DNA of 64,000 nt from assembly GCA_037128295.1 (NCBI GenBank), contig JBAXWR010000001.1, forward strand, positions 1-64,000, given 5' to 3'. A program made the position numbers and the translations under genes. Each line of letters begins with the position of its first letter. Position 1 is the stretch's first letter. Shown here piece by piece: positions 36,823 to 45,549 of this stretch. The DNA is from JAAFHB01 sp037128295. Lineage in GTDB: Bacteria > Bacteroidota > Bacteroidia > Bacteroidales > Prolixibacteraceae. The notes under the pieces are model-generated. The model was not told where the DNA came from. It was given only the letters and a program-made list of their open reading frames with translations, and ran no database searches.

Positions 36823-37332
36823 ATGAGCAACGTCAATCAAAATATTTGTATCTATTGTGGTTTCTGTTGCGACGGAACCCTGTTTAATCATGCCAGAATT
36901 AAGGAAAACGAGCAAATCGCAACAAACTTTTCTTTTGAAATTATAGAGAAGGAAAAACGGTCATTTAAACAGCCTTGTCCATATTATATTAATAATATCT
37001 GTGTTATTTACGCTGAAAGGCCTTACGCTGTTTGTGAATCCTTTCAATGCAAACTTCTCAAAGCTTTAGGAACAGGAATTATCTCTTTCGATGGTGCAAT
37101 GAAAAATATTGATGATGTAACCGGTCTAAAGACGAAAATTGAAAACCAACTATTTAAATATCATCCCGAAAACAAGGGAGATTCGTTAACAGCTAAAATG
37201 AAAGAATTCAACTCGCATTTTAAGGGAACTATGAGCGAAGCAGAATTCAGAAAAAAGTACGGAAAAATGGTGCTGGATTACTTTATACTGAATGAGATAT
37301 TAGATAATAAATTCAAATCAAAACCTTTATAA
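36823..37332 (+). CDS. YkgJ-type cysteine-cluster protein, copy 1
   Basis: A 169-aa protein of the YkgJ/CxxCxxCC family. Cys at 9, 12, 15, 16, then 52, 60, 71 and 76 form the likely metal cluster site (C-G-F-C-C-D-G, Q-P-C-P-Y, C-V-I-Y, C-E-S-F-Q-C). The C terminus E-F-R-K-K-Y-G is shared with copy 2 (40435). A -7-like box TACATTTG lies at 36811-36818, only 4 bp before the ATG, so the transcript may be leaderless. Members are uncharacterised Fe or Zn proteins; presence twice in a lasso locus suggests a link, but no role is known. Confidence 0.78.
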   Translation: MSNVNQNICIYCGFCCDGTLFNHARIKENEQIATNFSFEIIEKEKRSFKQPCPYYINNICVIYAERPYAVCESFQCKLLKALGTGIISFDGAMKNIDDVTGLKTKIENQLFKYHPENKGDSLTAKMKEFNSHFKGTMSEAEFRKKYGKMVLDYFILNEILDNKFKSKPL

Positions 37333-38088
37333 CCCGACCTTTTCAAAGACCCGAAAATTTGTTTGTTCATCGGCTATCTTTTGATTCCTTATATTGTAAA
37401 GAGGCCTCCTTCTCAACAATTGGTTTTTCTCAAAACTAAGTGGTTTATAATAAATTGCACAAGAGGTATCCGCAAAACTGAAATCGGAATGGTCGATAAC
37501 AAACAGGCCACCAACTTTGAGTTTTTGATCCAAAATCTTGATTTCAGATTCAAATTGTTCAAATGTATGTCCCTTGACAATATTGTTATCACTGCTTGTC
37601 CTGTTCTCGGTCCGCTGAAAAACTGCCATGCAAAAGATAGCGTCAAAGTCCGTCAAAATCTCAAAAGTCCTGGATATGCGGTTGTAGAATGAAAAGTTTG
37701 AATTTCGGCTCATCTTCTTGCATTGTCGGATACACCAGGAATTAATGTCCACACCAATGATTTTAGCTTGTGGAAAATATTCACCCAATGAAAACACTTC
37801 TTCGCCGGTTGAACATCCAAAGGAGAGTATTTTAGGATATATGTTATTACGGCTCGAAAAATATTCGGTACATTTTTCGAAAACCAATGGATAACGGTTG
37901 TTTATAGTGAAAGTGGCCCTTTGGTGCAGGTTATTCCGGGAGAACGAACCTACAAAGGTTTCGGATCTCATTCTCTCATTTGTAAAAAGCCGAAAAACAA
38001 ACCAAACAAACTTCAATATCTTGAATAATAGATAGATAAAGATATTTTTTGAATTTCCAAGCTGTTTAATGTTGTCTTTCAGGCTCAT
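37327..38088 (-). CDS. Class I SAM-dependent methyltransferase
   Basis: About 253 aa. Motif I is I-L-S-F-G-C-S-T-G-E-E-V-F-S, very like CheR-type and small-molecule methyltransferases; I-I-G-V-D-I-N and D-A-I-F-C-M-A-V follow. Start chosen at the Met at 38088: the open frame continues to 38256 but would overlap precursor A2 on the other strand and adds residues with no fold. It is the only minus-strand gene inside the lasso locus. It could methylate the peptide or be unrelated. It overlaps the YkgJ copy 1 end by 6 bp, tail to tail. Confidence 0.72.
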   Translation of the reverse strand: MSLKDNIKQLGNSKNIFIYLLFKILKFVWFVFRLFTNERMRSETFVGSFSRNNLHQRATFTINNRYPLVFEKCTEYFSSRNNIYPKILSFGCSTGEEVFSLGEYFPQAKIIGVDINSWCIRQCKKMSRNSNFSFYNRISRTFEILTDFDAIFCMAVFQRTENRTSSDNNIVKGHTFEQFESEIKILDQKLKVGGLFVIDHSDFSFADTSCAIYYKPLSFEKNQLLRRRPLYNIRNQKIADEQTNFRVFEKVGL

Positions 38089-38177
38089 ATTGCGCAAAAA
38101 TAGAACAAAAATGTGTCCGCAACCTTGATAAGAATAAAAAAAATATTTTTTGACAATATTTTTGATTAATAAATTTA

Positions 38178-38185
38178 TACATTTG
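38178..38185 (+). promoter_or_regulatory. -7 promoter box for precursor A2
   Basis: TACATTTG fits TAnnTTTG and lies 38 bp before the A2 start, matching the spacing of the boxes of A1 and A3. A TTTG about 25 bp upstream could serve as -33, but spacing is loose. Confidence 0.5.
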
Positions 38186-38223
38186 CAAAGGTAAAATAAA
38201 TTTAAACTCAAAAAAGCAATACC

Positions 38224-38349
38224 ATGGAAAACGAAACCCCCAAAGCAATCTGGCAAAAACCGGAAATTATCGATTTGGATATTAAGATGACCTCCAAAGG
38301 TTATTCTGAATTTGTAGAAACTAAGGATTCTGGGCCTGCAGGTTCCTAA
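38224..38349 (+). CDS. Lasso peptide precursor A2
   Basis: A 41-aa peptide with the same leader as A1: W-Q-K-P-E at 10-14 and L-D-I-K-M-T at 18-23. With Thr at -2 the core starts at Lys25: K-G-Y-S-E-F-V-E, then T-K-D-S-G-P-A-G-S, 17 residues. Glu8 would close an 8-residue ring. The C-terminal Ser fits the acceptor known for lasso HPr-like kinases, and Tyr3 and Ser4 are shared with A1. It is followed by a broken cyclase and by YkgJ copy 2, with no kinase, B1 or B2 of its own, so maturation must use enzymes in trans. An alternative core starting at Gly2 is possible. Confidence 0.8.
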   Translation: MENETPKAIWQKPEIIDLDIKMTSKGYSEFVETKDSGPAGS

Positions 38350-38575
38350 GTTTTACCGAAACCGCAATACGGGTTTATTTCACATTTTGGCCAATCAATC
38401 AAATAATTATTTGCTGGAATACGACAATAAATTTTCCCTGTCTTTTTTTCTGGTAGGGGTTTTTATTAATGAGAAGTTTTTAACATTGAATTTTCAATCC
38501 TAAGCCTTTGCAATCTGAAATTACAGGAAAGAAACAGGCACTGGAATATGAATTGGTTTTTATGATCTGGTCGGT

Positions 38576-40391
38576 ATGAGTTACATCTTTGGGATCCTCG
38601 ATTTTTCAGGGGTCAATATTAAAGAAGGGGAACTCACAAAACTCGAACGGTCTGTAAACGGGGAGAATTTCGTGTCGCATATTGAGCTGGCCGTAAATTA
38701 TGCGATCGGATATGGGCATTTTCCCGGCAGGGAATCGAATTGTGCCATTTACATGTACCAGCATTTGGTTTTGTTGGCCGACCTAAGGATCTACAACCTT
38801 GAATATCTTAAAACGTTTTTTTCCTTCGACAATCAATACGAGGCATTTGCCAAGGCATTTTTGAAATGGGGCACTTATTGCGCAAATTCAATCAACGGTG
38901 ATTTTGCGGTGGTGGTTATTGACCAAAAAAACAACGAAGTACACTTGATCCGCGATCATATTGGTGCGCGACCATTGGCCTATTGTTATATGGCAAACCG
39001 CCTTATTTTTCATCGCACGAATATGGGATAGCAAAATCTGGCCTGTTTCCTGCCCGGTTGTCGGAGACCCATTTTTGGGACATTTTCTTAGGATCAGGTT
39101 AAATTATACACAAACGGTTTTTGAACAAATTTATAAAGTTACTCCTGGTACTGTCCTATCAGTATCTATTATGGGTATCAGGACAACAACCTATTGTCAA
39201 CCTGAAAAAATTGAGACCAACAACAGCATTTCGTTCGGTGAGGCCGTAATCCAATTGCGCCAACTTCTTGTACGTGCCACTTTGGCACGTGTCCAACCCG
39301 GTAAAACAGGGGTCCATGTAAGCGGGGGGCTCGATTCGACAGGTATTGCGTGCATATTGGCTGATCACATCGATGATAAAACCCGACTTATAGGCTATTC
39401 ATTGACCCCCGAAGAATTGATTGACCCAGGAAATAAAAAAAACGAAAAAGAGTTTATTGAGGAGTTTTCGACCGGGAAAGGTGTTCCGGTCCGTTACCTT
39501 AAGCTCGAAAAAAATGCGATAGTCAAGGATTCCACAGAACCTGAATTTGAAATTCAGCACATAGAATATCCAATCCTAAGGATGGCTGGCAAAGATGGAG
39601 TCACCACCCTCTTTAGCGGTTGGGGAGGCGATGAATTCCTATCTTTGAGCAACCGGGGACTCCTGAACCTCTGTTTTTTCAATGCCAATGTTTTTTTACT
39701 CATCAAATACCTAAAAAGATATGGAATCTTGTTTTCTTTAAAGATGGCAACAGCGGAGTTGCTCCCCTTGCTCGTTCCTTTTTGGTTGCTCCCCACTTTC
39801 AGGCGGACCGACTGGACTCAGCTCCGCTTATTGAAGGGTTCGTTTATTTGGAAGCACAGGAAATTGATCTTTTTTCACAACCGGAAAAACGTATTTGGTT
39901 ATGGCAACCGTAAGGGATTCATTATGAAATTATTATATTTATACCATATCCCAACGAGGATGGATAACTGGACTATGTATGCCGAAAAATATGGTTTTGA
40001 ATACAAATATCCCTTATTGGACAAAGAGGTGCTCGATTTTTGGTTTTCTTTACCGATAAGGTTTACTTACGAAAACTTCGATGCGCGACTGCTTTTCCGC
40101 GAGATAATGAAAGGGACGCTTACCGAATCGATAAGGAACAGAAGGGACAAGTCCGAAACCCTTAAGATGCTCTATGGGCATAAAAAAATGATAGAGGGGA
40201 AAGAATACCTTACCTCCCTTTTTAACGCTGTTCCTGACAAGGACCACCTGCCGTTTTGCAATGTAAAAGCCTATATAAAATTGTTTAACAGTCCATACCC
40301 CAAAAATATGATAGGCTTTTGGAAGAAATTTGATTTGCGATGTGCCTATCTTCGCAAGGTTGAACTGGTCAAAAGGTATATTGCCCCTTGA
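38576..40391 (+). pseudogene. Lasso cyclase C2, broken by two single-base deletions
   Basis: Full-length homologue of C1 (33727) over about 605 codons. The first deletion is in a T-run near 39008 (five T where C1 has six), and a second 1-nt loss lies at about 39080-39090. The first frame ends at 39031; the downstream frame, in register from about 39100, keeps S-G-G-L-D-S-T and the rest to 40391. With a net shift of two bases the protein cannot be made as one chain. T-run errors in assembly are an alternative explanation. It lies 226 bp after A2; that gap holds weak hairpins only. Confidence 0.8.
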
Positions 40392-40434
40392 TTTACAAAG
40401 GGCTAAGTTTGAAGCGAAAATATTGAAATTGGGC

Positions 40435-40947
40435 ATGGATACTGCAAATATTTACAAGCGGTGCGGTTTTTGTTGCGATGGGTCACTCTTTGCGAAAGGG
40501 CGCTTGAATGATGACGAAAAAATCGATCCAGCTTCCCAAATCAGTATCCTAACAGACGAAGTGACCCATGAACGGGCTTTCCGGCAGCCCTGTTGTTACC
40601 TGAAAGATAATTTATGTGCGGTTTACAATTGCCGGCCCTTTGTTTGCAGATCGTTCAAATGTTTGTTAATGAACTCTGTAAACGATAATAGTTTAACCTT
40701 CGAGAAGGCAATTGGGGTTTTGACGCGACATAATGCCATAATATTGAGGATCGAGGACCGTATGAACAGCTTATTTCCAAATTTCATAAACCTAAGCCTT
40801 TCTGAAAGAATAAGTCTTTTCGAAAAACTGCATGTCAATTCCATAGCACCGACCGAATTCCGGAAAAAATATGGGCAGCTTATTCCCGACATCGACTCGC
40901 ACAACATGTTTAAAAATAAATATTTTACCCATACAATTGTAGTCTGA
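40435..40947 (+). CDS. YkgJ-type cysteine-cluster protein, copy 2
   Basis: A 170-aa paralogue of the protein at 36823. Cys 10, 13, 14, then 53, 54, 61, 66, 71 and 76 (C-G-F-C-C-D-G, P-C-C-Y, C-A-V-Y-N-C, C-R-S-F-K-C); it shares E-F-R-K-K-Y-G-Q near the end. Start at 40435 was chosen by alignment to copy 1; the frame runs further upstream over the cyclase end. It comes directly after the cyclase C2. The retention of two intact copies next to decayed neighbours suggests selection. Function unknown. Confidence 0.78.
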   Translation: MDTANIYKRCGFCCDGSLFAKGRLNDDEKIDPASQISILTDEVTHERAFRQPCCYLKDNLCAVYNCRPFVCRSFKCLLMNSVNDNSLTFEKAIGVLTRHNAIILRIEDRMNSLFPNFINLSLSERISLFEKLHVNSIAPTEFRKKYGQLIPDIDSHNMFKNKYFTHTIVV

Positions 40948-40957
40948 TAATAATGAT

Positions 40958-40965
40958 TAGTTTTG
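40958..40965 (+). promoter_or_regulatory. -7 promoter box for precursor A3
   Basis: TAGTTTTG, identical to the A1 box, 44 bp before the A3 start. The promoter remains although the gene it served is broken. Confidence 0.5.
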
Positions 40966-41009
40966 TTCTTGTTACGATCATTTTTATTAAAAAAATTTGC
41001 AATAGAATC

Positions 41010-41210
41010 ATGGAAAACTCGACAACATAAGCAATATGGAAAAAACCGGAAATGATTGATCTGGACATTGAACTTACTGACAAGAGCAAGAATCCTTATA
41101 TTTCTGAAGATGGCCCCTTCCTTTGGTCTTTCTTAATAGATAAGTTTTGGCTTCCTAAAGGTTCTTCCGTCCCTCATTTTGTGAGGGATTTTTCAAATTA
41201 TAAATTGTGA
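41010..41210 (+). pseudogene. Lasso precursor A3, broken (nonsense in leader)
   Basis: Homologue of A1 with an in-frame TAA at codon 7 (41028-41030) where A1 and A2 have Lys. The rest keeps W-K-K-P-E and L-D-I-E-L-T, then K-S-K-N-P-Y-I-S-E-D-G-P. The normal stop is lost and the frame runs over the terminator to 41208-41210. An internal ATG could start only after the W-x-K-P motif, giving a leader unlikely to be recognised. The neighbouring kinase, sulfotransferase, B1 and B2 copies are intact. Confidence 0.8.
41170..41193 (+). terminator. Terminator/attenuator after precursor A3
   Basis: Stem TCCCTCA / TGAGGGA with 5-nt loop TTTTG and a T-run, in the same place as the one after A1. It would still limit transcription of the downstream operon. 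Confidence 0.8.
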
Positions 41211-41244
41211 TATTCTATTTTAGTATTAAACATATAAATATTGA

Positions 41245-42075
41245 ATGGTTATTGATTTTCCAGTCCCAAATGTAGCAATCAGTTACAAACATCCTATTCT
41301 AAAACTCGATAACCCTGTTTTGGATTATCCTTCTTTTCAGGTAAAGGGAAATGAGTTTTTTATGGAGGTTAATCGGATTGCACGGTACCTGGTTCGGAAT
41401 GGGAATGAAATATTCATTGATCCACACGAACAAGCAGACCGTGCTTCTGTTTACCTGTTTCTTGCGGGTTCGGCTTTTGGAGTCTTGCTTCATCAGCGAT
41501 GCATGCTGCCCCTTCACGGCAGTTCCTTTGTTTACAATGGGAAGGGAGTTGTTATTTGTGGGGCAAGCGGGGCAGGAAAATCATCTGTGGTGGCTTCTTT
41601 CTGCCAGAATGAGGGCATTTTTATCAATGACGACATTACACCCTTAAATATCACAGATAGCCAAACGACAATTTTTCCGATCTGTACAAGAATAAAATTA
41701 TGGGACGACACCCTTGAAAAGTTAAACCTAACGAGTACAAGTCTGGAAAAAATCAGGCCGACAATAGAAAAATATTACTTGCCCGTAAGCGATGCTTGTA
41801 TTGAGGAAAAACGGTTCGATCAACTCTATATTCTTGCTACGCATAATAAAGAGGAGTTTATAGTAAAAGAATTGAATGGAGTTGAAAAATACAATGCGAT
41901 CCGGCATCAAATCTACCGGAAGATGTACCTCAAAGGGATGCCTGAAACTGAGAAAACCTATTTCAGGCAACTTTTAAAACTTTCAACTCAAATTGCTGTA
42001 AAACAAATAGTTAGACCAAGCAAATGTGATGTTCGTGAAACGATGGCATTTATCAGAAAAGAGATTGGTGAATGA
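41245..42075 (+). CDS. HPr-kinase-like lasso tailoring kinase, copy 2
   Basis: A 276-aa paralogue of the gene at 31364, same length, with L-H-G-S-S, Walker A G-A-S-G-A-G-K-S-S at 106-114 and N-D-D-I all kept. Substitutions cluster in residues 130-165, which may touch the peptide. The start is near 9.88 kb from copy 1 and this spacing is constant through B2, showing a segmental tandem duplication. It overlaps the sulfotransferase by 4 bp. Confidence 0.85.
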   Translation: MVIDFPVPNVAISYKHPILKLDNPVLDYPSFQVKGNEFFMEVNRIARYLVRNGNEIFIDPHEQADRASVYLFLAGSAFGVLLHQRCMLPLHGSSFVYNGKGVVICGASGAGKSSVVASFCQNEGIFINDDITPLNITDSQTTIFPICTRIKLWDDTLEKLNLTSTSLEKIRPTIEKYYLPVSDACIEEKRFDQLYILATHNKEEFIVKELNGVEKYNAIRHQIYRKMYLKGMPETEKTYFRQLLKLSTQIAVKQIVRPSKCDVRETMAFIRKEIGE

Positions 42076-42923
42076 AAAATTTCGTCTGGTTGGTTTCCTA
42101 TCCAAAATCAGGAAATACCTGGTTTCGGATTTTTCTGTCCAATTATTTGAACAACAGGCAAACACCTGTCAATCTTGAAGAGATCGAATCAACTCCTTTT
42201 GCTGGCAATGCGGCACTTTTTGAGGAGATGACCGGATTAAACCCGTTTGAATGTACTCCTGAAGAAGTGGATTACTATCGTCCGGATATTTATAGGATGA
42301 TTTCAAAAGAATTGGAGCAAATCAGCTATCGGAAAGCCCATGATGCTTACACTCTCACTACCAATGGGTCTCCTTTGTTCCCCGAAGATTGTACAAAAGC
42401 AGCAGTTTATTTTATCCGCAACCCTTTGGATGTATGTGTCTCTTATGCAAACCATAGCGCAAACGAAGTTGAAAAAACAATCAAATTATTGCTCAACGAA
42501 AGAAGTTATATTGCGGGAAAGAGTAACGGCCAATTGCGACAAATGTTGTTGTCGTGGAACAGCCATGTAGAGAGTTGGCAAAACCAAACTGCCATCCCTA
42601 TCCATTTTGTGAGGTATGAAGATATGAAGCGGAGACCAGTTGAAGCCTTTGGATCAGTCATCCGGTTTTTAGGATTGGAATATGACGAAGAACGGTTGGT
42701 CAGGGCTATAGGGCACAGCGATTTCAAACTACTTCGAAAAATGGAAGAAGAGACTGGTTTTCAAGAACGGTTACAAAAATGCAAATCTTTTTTTTGGAAA
42801 GGTGAAATCGGTAACTATCACAACTACTTGTCAGATAACGATATAGAGCTAATTGTGGATTATTGTAACGGTATAATGAAAAAATTTGGATATCTTAGTG
42901 CCGACAATAAACTTGAAATTTAA
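42072..42923 (+). CDS. Sulfotransferase in lasso cluster, copy 2
   Basis: A 283-aa paralogue of the gene at 32191. The PAPS-binding Y-P-K-S-G-N-T-W-F-R at 10-19 and I-R-N-P-L-D-V-C-V-S-Y at 115-125 are unchanged; K-T-H-D of copy 1 is K-A-H-D here, so the candidate catalytic His stays. Differences concentrate in residues 30-105, where the acceptor binds, consistent with a different peptide target. It starts inside the kinase stop codon and is followed after 5 bp by the B1 gene. Confidence 0.88.
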   Translation: MKNFVWLVSYPKSGNTWFRIFLSNYLNNRQTPVNLEEIESTPFAGNAALFEEMTGLNPFECTPEEVDYYRPDIYRMISKELEQISYRKAHDAYTLTTNGSPLFPEDCTKAAVYFIRNPLDVCVSYANHSANEVEKTIKLLLNERSYIAGKSNGQLRQMLLSWNSHVESWQNQTAIPIHFVRYEDMKRRPVEAFGSVIRFLGLEYDEERLVRAIGHSDFKLLRKMEEETGFQERLQKCKSFFWKGEIGNYHNYLSDNDIELIVDYCNGIMKKFGYLSADNKLEI

Positions 42924-42928
42924 TTAAA

Positions 42929-43192
42929 ATGGATAAATATTTTAGAAACAACGAAATCCTCGATGGCAACCTTGAAGAAAACTTAGTGATGATGGACATC
43001 CAAAAGGGGAAATACTTTAGTTTGAACCCGGTTGGAAAAAGAATCTGGGAGATGATTGAACAGCCTAAAAGTTTCGATGAAATTACCGATTTGCTTCAGT
43101 CCGAATTCGAAGTAACGCTTGAACAATGCAGGTCAGAAGTTATAGAATTTCTGGCGAAGATGGAGAAGTCGGGAATTATAAAAAAGGAATAA
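42929..43192 (+). CDS. PqqD-like recognition protein (lasso B1), copy 2
   Basis: An 87-aa paralogue of the gene at 33049 with the same fold residues (M-M-D-I-Q-K-G-K-Y-F-S-L-N, I-W-E-M-I-E-Q). It binds the leader of the precursor. Only conservative changes separate the copies, so either could serve A1 and A2. The next start (TTG) is 1 bp downstream. Confidence 0.9.
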   Translation: MDKYFRNNEILDGNLEENLVMMDIQKGKYFSLNPVGKRIWEMIEQPKSFDEITDLLQSEFEVTLEQCRSEVIEFLAKMEKSGIIKKE

Positions 43193-43193
43193 A

Positions 43194-43601
43194 TTGCTCA
43201 CCAAATTTTTATCGCTTCCCAACGACGAAAAGATGTTGCTTATTGAAGCAATTGTCCTTCTTTTTATCTCAAAAATAATCGTTTGTTTTCCATTCAGGCA
43301 CTACATTAAATTGCTCCGTCCGGTTAGGTATCCACAACAAGAATCGGATCTAAGCCTTCTTATCAAGATCGGCAAATCCATTCACCGGGCAAATAAGCTT
43401 GCTTTTTGGAAGAATATCTGTCTTGTAAAATCTGTTGCTGCACGCTTTATACTTTCATGGAGGGGTATCCCCTCGGTTTTTTCGCTTGGCCTGTTTTTCA
43501 ACGACCGGAAGGAACTTGGGGCACATGCTTGGGTAAGATCTGGCTATGTCTATATCTCGCCAAGAGGGGATAGCAACTTTAAAGAAATTTTTACAATTTG
43601 A
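43194..43601 (+). CDS. Lasso leader peptidase B2, copy 2
   Basis: A 135-aa paralogue of the gene at 33314. The catalytic Cys (N-I-C-L-V-K-S) and His (G-A-H-A-W-V) are kept. The start codon is TTG, 1 bp after the B1 stop; both copies keep this weak start, which suggests translation coupled to B1. It ends just before the remnant cyclase. Confidence 0.88.
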   Translation: MLTKFLSLPNDEKMLLIEAIVLLFISKIIVCFPFRHYIKLLRPVRYPQQESDLSLLIKIGKSIHRANKLAFWKNICLVKSVAARFILSWRGIPSVFSLGLFFNDRKELGAHAWVRSGYVYISPRGDSNFKEIFTI

Positions 43602-43605
43602 CCCG

Positions 43606-43773
43606 ATGAGTACCATTTTTGGAATTTTCGATTTGGACAGGAAAAAGATAAAAGAAGGAAATCTTCGATTGCTTGACTTGACGGTTAAAGAGGAACATTT
43701 TGTATCACTAACTGGCTTCAATTTGAATTGCGATGTTCTTGTTGAACGGGTTAAAAAATACATTGCCAGATGA
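43606..43773 (+). pseudogene. Lasso cyclase C3 remnant with in-frame internal deletion
   Basis: A 55-codon frame. Residues 1-35 (M-S-T-I-F-G-I-F-D, E-E-H-F-V-S) match the start of C1; the last residues V-K-K-Y-I-A-R match its end. About 550 codons including the S-G-G-L-D-S loop are gone. The reading frame was kept through the deletion, so the coupled ATGA overlap with the exporter (43770) still works. It cannot be a cyclase. Confidence 0.88.
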
Positions 43774-45548
43774 CGAAAACCGAACGGATATTTCAGGTCA
43801 ATGATTTTGGGAAGATTGTGGCTTGCATCTGGCGATCGGGACGTGCCATTTCAGTTACGAACCTTATTCTGAAAGTTCTACAATCGGCTCTTCCTATTTC
43901 CATTTTGTTCATTACCAAGGAGTTAGTGGATCTTATTTCAAAAAAGGAATCTATTGGGCAACATACAGTTGTAGAACTGATTATTTATTTACTTGTAATC
44001 CAATTGGTTAACAGTGTTGTTAATAATTTTTCCATTTACCTTACAGGTATTCAGCAGCAGTTGGTCACCGACCATTTGTCAAAAGAAGTTATAAAAAAGG
44101 CGATCGAAGTTGAATTGGAATATTACGAAAACCCAGAGTATCACAATACATTGCATTTAGCTCAGCATCAAGCACTTTACAAGGCGCCGATTGTTGTAAA
44201 TACGATCAGTCAATTGATAGAGTCAACGATTTCGATACTCCTGCTTTCCGCGCTTTTCTTTTCTTTGGATTGGGTTTATGCTGTTTCATTGGTTATCATT
44301 GCAATTCCAATTATAATCATTCGATGGTACAATGGGAAATCTACTTATCTGCTGGAGAAAAAGAGTACGGAACTTGAAAGGCAATCAGCATATCTGAACC
44401 TGGTACTTACCACAGAGGTAAATGCCAAAGAGGTACGTGCGTTCGGCTTTGGCTCCTATTTTTTAAAACGGTTTAGCAAAATCAGGGAACTCTTATTCCA
44501 TGAGAAAAAGGAGTTAAATAAGAAGCAGACCATTGCAAGTTTGGTGGCACAGGTTATCGAAATAGTAGTTATCAGCCTGATGTACTTACGGTTAGCCATG
44601 CAAACTATAGCAGGAGCCATTTCAATTGGGGGTTTTATCCTTTACTTTTCAGCATTCCAACGGTTACAAAGTGCCTTAAAAACCTGGCTAACCACATTGG
44701 TTCAGCTTTACCAGTCACAACTATTTTTAAGCGATATTTTCTCATTTCTTGATATGCCCTCAACACAAATTCCGATTGCGTTATCAAATGAAACCACAAT
44801 TGAAAAATGGGACAAATTGGAAATTTCAAATTTAAGTTTTGCCTACCCAAATTCAGAAAAATCTGTCCTTCAAGATATTAATTTTTCCTGTGAATCTGGC
44901 AACATCATTGCATTTGTGGGCGAAAACGGCTCCGGGAAATCGACACTGGCCAAACTGCTTTGTAGGCTTTATGATACCGATACTGGGGGAATATTTATGG
45001 GGAAGAAAAATATTCAGGATATTCCTGAAGAAGAATTTCGGAAAAATGTATCTGTTGTTTTTCAGGATTTTGGGAAGTATTATACAAGTATAAGCGAAAA
45101 CATCAGGTTGGGCTTTGGCGAGGCGGCAGATGAGACCAATATTGTTCAAAGTGCAATCAGTGCAGGAGCCCACGAATTTATTGTTGGGAAGCCTTTGGGA
45201 TACAATACGGTTCTGGGACGTTCATTTATAAACAGCGAAGAGTTAAGTGGGGGTCAATGGCAAAAATTGGCAATAGCACGGGCGTTTTATCGTTCCCCTC
45301 AAATATTGGTACTTGACGAGCCAACGAGCCACATCGACCCGGTAGCAGAATACGAACTGTTTAAAGAGATCAGTGAGCGGTTCAACAGAAAAATTGTAAT
45401 CCTTATCACGCATCGGCTTCATAACCTAAAAATTGCAGATCATATTTATGTGATGCACGAAGGCCGGATTGTAGAAAACGGAACTTTTACCGATCTCGTG
45501 GCAATAAACGGGATATTTAAAGAAATGTTCGATAAACAACAACTTTAG
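43770..45548 (+). CDS. Lasso-peptide ABC exporter (D), intact
   Basis: A 592-aa half-transporter: a six-helix membrane domain (residues about 25-320) and an ATPase with Walker A G-E-N-G-S-G-K-S-T at 384-392, signature L-S-G-G-Q near 486 and Walker B V-L-D-E-P near 510. There is no N-terminal peptidase domain, fitting lasso export after B2 cleavage. It is the only complete exporter of the locus; copy 1 has only its first codons left (35541). Overlaps the cyclase remnant by 4 bp and the nucleotidyltransferase starts 1 bp after it. Confidence 0.9.
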   Translation: MTKTERIFQVNDFGKIVACIWRSGRAISVTNLILKVLQSALPISILFITKELVDLISKKESIGQHTVVELIIYLLVIQLVNSVVNNFSIYLTGIQQQLVTDHLSKEVIKKAIEVELEYYENPEYHNTLHLAQHQALYKAPIVVNTISQLIESTISILLLSALFFSLDWVYAVSLVIIAIPIIIIRWYNGKSTYLLEKKSTELERQSAYLNLVLTTEVNAKEVRAFGFGSYFLKRFSKIRELLFHEKKELNKKQTIASLVAQVIEIVVISLMYLRLAMQTIAGAISIGGFILYFSAFQRLQSALKTWLTTLVQLYQSQLFLSDIFSFLDMPSTQIPIALSNETTIEKWDKLEISNLSFAYPNSEKSVLQDINFSCESGNIIAFVGENGSGKSTLAKLLCRLYDTDTGGIFMGKKNIQDIPEEEFRKNVSVVFQDFGKYYTSISENIRLGFGEAADETNIVQSAISAGAHEFIVGKPLGYNTVLGRSFINSEELSGGQWQKLAIARAFYRSPQILVLDEPTSHIDPVAEYELFKEISERFNRKIVILITHRLHNLKIADHIYVMHEGRIVENGTFTDLVAINGIFKEMFDKQQL

Positions 45549-45549
45549 C

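Noticed and set aside
38089..38256. N-terminal extension of the minus-strand methyltransferase
   Set aside because: It would overlap precursor A2 on the other strand and adds sequence without domain similarity; the Met at 38088 is a better start.
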